In this document: in pieces, positions 59,396 through 64,000 of the stretch
How the letters are laid out: each line of letters starts with the position of its first letter
How positions within the stretch are numbered: the first letter of the stretch is position 1
Assembly (NCBI GenBank): GCA_037975125.1
Contig: CM075850.1
Span: 74,443,890 to 74,507,889, forward strand
Length of the DNA: 64,000 nucleotides
Direction: 5' to 3'
Source of the DNA: Latrodectus hesperus
Lineage: Eukaryota > Arthropoda > Arachnida > Araneae > Theridiidae
The notes under the pieces: model-generated
Told to the model about the DNA's origin: nothing
What the model saw: the letters and a program-made list of their open reading frames with translations, nothing else
Database searches by the model: none
Translations under genes and position numbers: made by a program

Positions 59396-59435
59396 AATTA
59401 TGCAAGCTAATTTTAAGGAATTAGCTTGCATAATT
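59396..59435. repeat. Perfect hairpin, 17-bp arms
   Basis: AATTATGCAAGCTAATT at 59396-59412 and AATTAGCTTGCATAATT at 59419-59435 are exact reverse complements with a 6-base loop (TTAAGG). A related TTTAAGGAATCAATTGCAAG follows directly. Confidence 0.97.
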
Positions 59436-62400
59436 TAAGGAATCAATTGCAAGGATTTTAAGAAATAGCTTAAGCAGATCAATTACAGAGATACCATTCC
59501 TTTGAATGGGAAAAACAAAAATAAATGGAGCAAAAGATTATGAATCTTTTAGGCAAATTAATTTCTTGTTAATATTTTATACAAAGCTTTTATTATCATC
59601 TTTCAAAGATTTAAATACAAAAAAGAATAAATCAATAATCTGGAAAAAGAATTATATTTGAAATAACAGAATGATATGCTCTAAGTATTTTTGGTGTAAA
59701 TTCAGTAGTTTGTGAACAAACATTTCAGTAATTTCTTAATTGTGGTAATTCTATGAACATAAAATGCAATTAATTTACTAAGGCTCTGGTTTCACTCTAA
59801 AATTATCTCTGGTGTTCAGTAACTACAGACTAAATTATATATCTTGTCAATTTGAGAATTTTAACAAAATATACATCAAAATAAGCCTTTTGCAATCTAT
59901 TTATAGGGATTCCCCACTAAGAAACTGTTACTTAACATTTATTTAAATTTTTGTGCAAACATAATTTTTCTTAAACTGCAATGCTTAAATTTTTTTAAAA
60001 AAATATCAATCAAATACAAAAAAAAACATAGCTAACTACGTTGTCTGTAAATAGCCTTGAAACCCTCTTTTTTGACCTACTCCGAAAGGGCGGTTTTGCA
60101 CAAATCCAGTAGTATTGGTTTTCGTTTATTTATTTTTATAAGTAAGGTTGGATAACCCACTTGATGAGTTAAGTCTAGGCAGGCATATATCTGTGGGAAA
60201 CAGAGTTTTCAGTTTTTCAATCTAGTTTTTAATTGATTTAGAATTGATGAAATAAATAACATTATATAATAAAATAGGAAAAATATAAGCACAATTTTAA
60301 TAAAAAGCATGCATATTTTTGGTAATTATTGTTATGACAAGTTTTATAGAGCAATTTTCACTCATAAATGCACCAGAAAAACAATAGGAATCTATAATGA
60401 AAATAATTTTATGTTGTTTTAATATTATATAATTAAAGTATAATGAAAATAAAAAAATGTTTATATTTCGAGATTATATCATATTATTTATATGACCTTA
60501 TGTTTCACATAAGAGCATAAACTTTAAAGTGAGTACAGATTTGTTTTCTACTTTGTATAAAATTTTAATGTAAAAGCTACTATATGTTCTAAGAGCTAAA
60601 GATTTAATATCATCTCTTTAATAATTATTAGTATCTTATATAAACGAATCTATCATTTTCTTATCAATATCATATAGTTACTAGAATAATAAATTTATAT
60701 TGTTATATGGTTTAAATATAATTTTACGTGAACTACCTTGGTGAAACAAAAAAAATGCAGAAAATATTTAGATGAAAAAATTAACTATATAAGTAAATAC
60801 ATTTTTTTCGGCAACTATATGAACTAAGATGTATAAAAATCAGTATAAATTTTGAAAGCTAAAAATTTTATGTCATTGCATATGATTTTTAAAATTTTTT
60901 GAAACTATAAAATGCATTAAATAAGAATCTTTCAGATGTTTCCAATAGTGTTTACCCAAACATATTATTCTGAGAAACTATAGCAATCTTATGAATAAAC
61001 ATAATTATTAAAATTTTATTTTAAGCCTTTTTCAATAAATATGTTTTTGATTAACTTTTCAAAACATATAATTTATAAAGCTAATTTTACAAAATTCTAC
61101 TAAAATGGAAAATTTTACTTAAAAATGCCCACCATAAGGAAGCAAGATTTTATTACTTTTGTCGTTTATGTATAATTAAATTATTTTATATAAAGCGAAT
61201 TCTTAAATTATCAGAATAAAGTGGATTTTTGACAAATAATTTAAAGAAAATGATAAGTGTTTCGTTAAATTATAAGAGAAATTTTAAGTTCCTTAAATTA
61301 TGAGTAAAAACTTTAAGTTTTTTAAATTAAAGATTTTTAATTAAAATTCGCAGGATTATTTCAAATGCAACAAATAATAAAACGGAAGGAAATTTTTTAA
61401 TGTGATATAATTTTTTTAAACTACAAAAAGTTTTATATAAAATATATGAAAAAAAATACAAACCAATTATTTTACACATCAATGGATTTTAGGTGTATTG
61501 CAAATTGGACAGAGTATCTCAATATTTAACCGTAATCCTTTAAATATTAACGTCTATCATGATTCTATATCTATTAAGACAATACTAATTGTTTCCTAAT
61601 TCTGATTACTTTTCGAAACTGTAACTTCTGTAATATATTGAAGTATACTCTCAAAATATAAAATCTTTACATTTGTCTTATATTTTAAAAAGGAAAGAGC
61701 AAACCATTCTTAAAAAATACGACTCTGAAATTACTGCCATAGGTTTTTGAGGAAATTAATTTATCACTAGAGCAGTGAAGGGAATGTCGATACATCTTCT
61801 TTCAAGGAGGAAACTAGAGAAGTCAAAAATGATATCATTCTTATAATGATACCATTCGAGGAAGAGCAAATTCTCTTCCTAAATTATGTCATCCACGTTC
61901 ACTTTCAGTTCGACATTTTTAACTGGAGAGAATTATAGACACTTTTTCCCGTTCTATCGAAATTTCTCAATGTTTTTTGAGGATAGGTATTTGGGTCAAA
62001 GAAGAAGAATCGGAAAAATGTTTAAAAAACTGCTTGCGGAAACTTGGAAAATTTTCTACTAAATACTTGAACTTTTACGTACATAAAAGCAAACATTTGT
62101 ACAAAATTCATAAACAGTCAAAATATTTTTAAAAAATATGGTATTTTGCAAGATAGATTGCTAAAGATTGCTAAAGACATTATTTAGAAGTTCACGATAG
62201 AATTCATTCTAAAAGAATATTCCAAAAGTAGGTTTGACTATTAAATGTTAGTTCACAAAGTCTATATTATGTCATCATAACTCGTGTACAATGACATAAT
62301 TTTATTTTTATTATGTAAATGACATAACTAGAGAATAATTATGATTTAATAGAGAAATATTTTTCACTGGTTACTCAACATCATGATATTGGAAAAGCCA

Positions 62401-64000
62401 GTGGTTTTAAAATATAATTATGCAATGTCTCGGTCATAGGATGGAAAATAATAACCATGGCACTGTACCAAAACAAAGCAATATAGGTCAATTTTCTGTT
62501 TACGGTCACTTAGTGTGTTTCCTCTTTTATATCATATTTTTAGTTAAATTAAAAAATAGCTGCTTCTTTCTTGAGGAAACTATCGCTTTCATATGTAGGT
62601 GAATGTGTCACGGGTTCATTTAAGAAATTTGTGTTGATAAAATAATGAAAATTGACATTTTAATTTTCAAACAAACTGGTCACAGCTATTCCAATATTCA
62701 TCATACTTATTAAGTTTTGAGTTTTTAATAAACTTAGAATAGAAGTTTTCTGAGGTTAACAATGTATTCATGTTTACTTAAACGAATAACCTGATGTATA
62801 CAGTAATATGAGGGCATATTTTCCGCAATTCTTGTTCGTTAAGAAATTTTTCATTTACTTTTTTGCAAAGAAGATGCAAAAATGAAATTCCTTAAAAATT
62901 TTCTCTTGCCTTGTCTGTTGATTATATTCTGTTTTAATAAAGCCAATATAACACAATATAACAGAAACAGAATATGTCATATATAGAAACATTTTAATTA
63001 AGTGCATGCTTTTATATATGCTTATATATATTTGAATAATATTGTAAGTTTAGTTATTTGCTAAACTTGTTCTGTTGCATATTTTTTGTAATATACATAT
63101 AATGTTAAAGTATCGAATAAGATACATTCATAATAACCTATCGTGCAAGAAGACATTCGTGAATTGAAAGAAATATTCAAAATATATTTTCAAAGTTTGC
63201 TTATGCATTAGACTTAATGATATATCGTGACACAAAGATTCTTAAAGAAGTACTTTTTATAATATATTTTAATAATACCGAGAAAGCTCATTATAAGTAA
63301 ATAAGAACTTTATAAAGTAGCATATTTTAAAGCTGCTTTCGTTCAATTAAAAAGCAACTGTTCGTGATGACATTAAAAATTTATAATTTAGCAAATACGA
63401 TACCATCAATAATAAAAAATAATATTTTAGGAAACGATTTACGAATTCTGCATTTAATATTAGCTTTGAAAACAAAAGTCATTAAATTTACAAAAATGTT
63501 TCTTTCTTTGGATCAGAAAATTAATTCATAATAATAAATTTAAGATAAAAAAAATTCTTTTTCATTAAAAAATCCAGCAAAATTGCTTACAAAATAAATG
63601 CTCAAAATAATATTAATGCAGAAAAGATAGAAAATTCGAAGTAAAATTTTATTTTGATTATTTTGCTTTATTATCAGTTTTATTCAATCATTCATCAATT
63701 ATCATTTTTGACACATTTGACAGTTTTTAAAAATTGTTTTAACTAACTAAACAACTAAAGATATAGCAACAAGGGAATGTGAAAACAACTTCATTTCCAC
63801 ATTTGTATGAGTTTACTATATTTCAGCTCAGTGGCGTATTTTATTTTATAAGTACAACTTCAAATCATGAGTGACAGAGGACTTCTGAATATTAATAACC
63901 AATGTTAGGTAATGAGGTATATCATTTCTGAATAGTGTGCGGATGCTTGTTCGAGAATCAAATATCCACCTTTATGAAACTTTATATTTGGATACTTTTT
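59436..64000. other. AT-rich non-coding DNA to the window end
   Basis: No gene, RNA or clear repeat is supported. An island at about 61750-61990 is slightly less AT-rich but has no usable frame. Confidence 0.45.

Overview
This is a very AT-rich eukaryotic nuclear window, most likely from a spider genome. That placement is inference. It rests on long (TA)n microsatellites, large introns, Tc1/mariner and LINE relics of types I know from spider assemblies, and a spliced gene for an arthropod-type secreted protein. There is no operon, CRISPR array, rRNA or tRNA gene that I can support.

The only convincing protein-coding gene is on the minus strand. Four exons can be joined by eye: 27455-27080, 23465-23031, 15792-15504 and 12750-11425, read right to left. 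All have AG acceptors, the three internal ends have GT donors, and the intron phases agree at every junction (phases 2, 2 and 0). The joined 3' part encodes 807 full residues and ends at a TAA, with an AATAAA about 130 bases downstream. The protein has a VRGFLNFRTTVDG segment, a GGTHVKDGATTVFETKVIGT segment, a basic proline/arginine linker, and long Thr/Tyr/Ser/Val-rich repeats with a short Gln-rich tract. It resembles the arthropod DUF4758 group, whose function is unknown. The first exon of this set is entered in phase 1, so at least one more 5' exon, with the start codon and any signal peptide, lies upstream (to the right). I could not identify it.

Region by region: 0.6-3.2 kb is a nest of mobile-element relics (a Tc1-like transposase pseudogene, a piggyBac-like MITE and a 5'-truncated LINE tail). 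3.2-11.3 kb is AT-rich with SINE-like patches. 11.3-27.5 kb is the gene and its introns, which hold several microsatellites and strong palindromes. 28.9-29.5 kb holds a SINE-like repeat next to a MITE with long terminal inverted repeats. 37.5-39.0 kb holds a long (AC)n tract next to a decayed mariner-like transposase. 46.8-47.6 kb is an ACGTG-motif-rich block. 39-64 kb is otherwise a gene desert with microsatellites and one perfect hairpin.

The most unusual structural signal is that (TA)n microsatellites repeatedly sit beside strong palindromes: a ~65-bp-arm near-perfect inverted repeat at 22653-22795, a spacer-free 36-bp palindrome at 26801-26836, a 15-bp-arm hairpin at 30227-30262, and a weaker one flanking the 19.9 kb tract.
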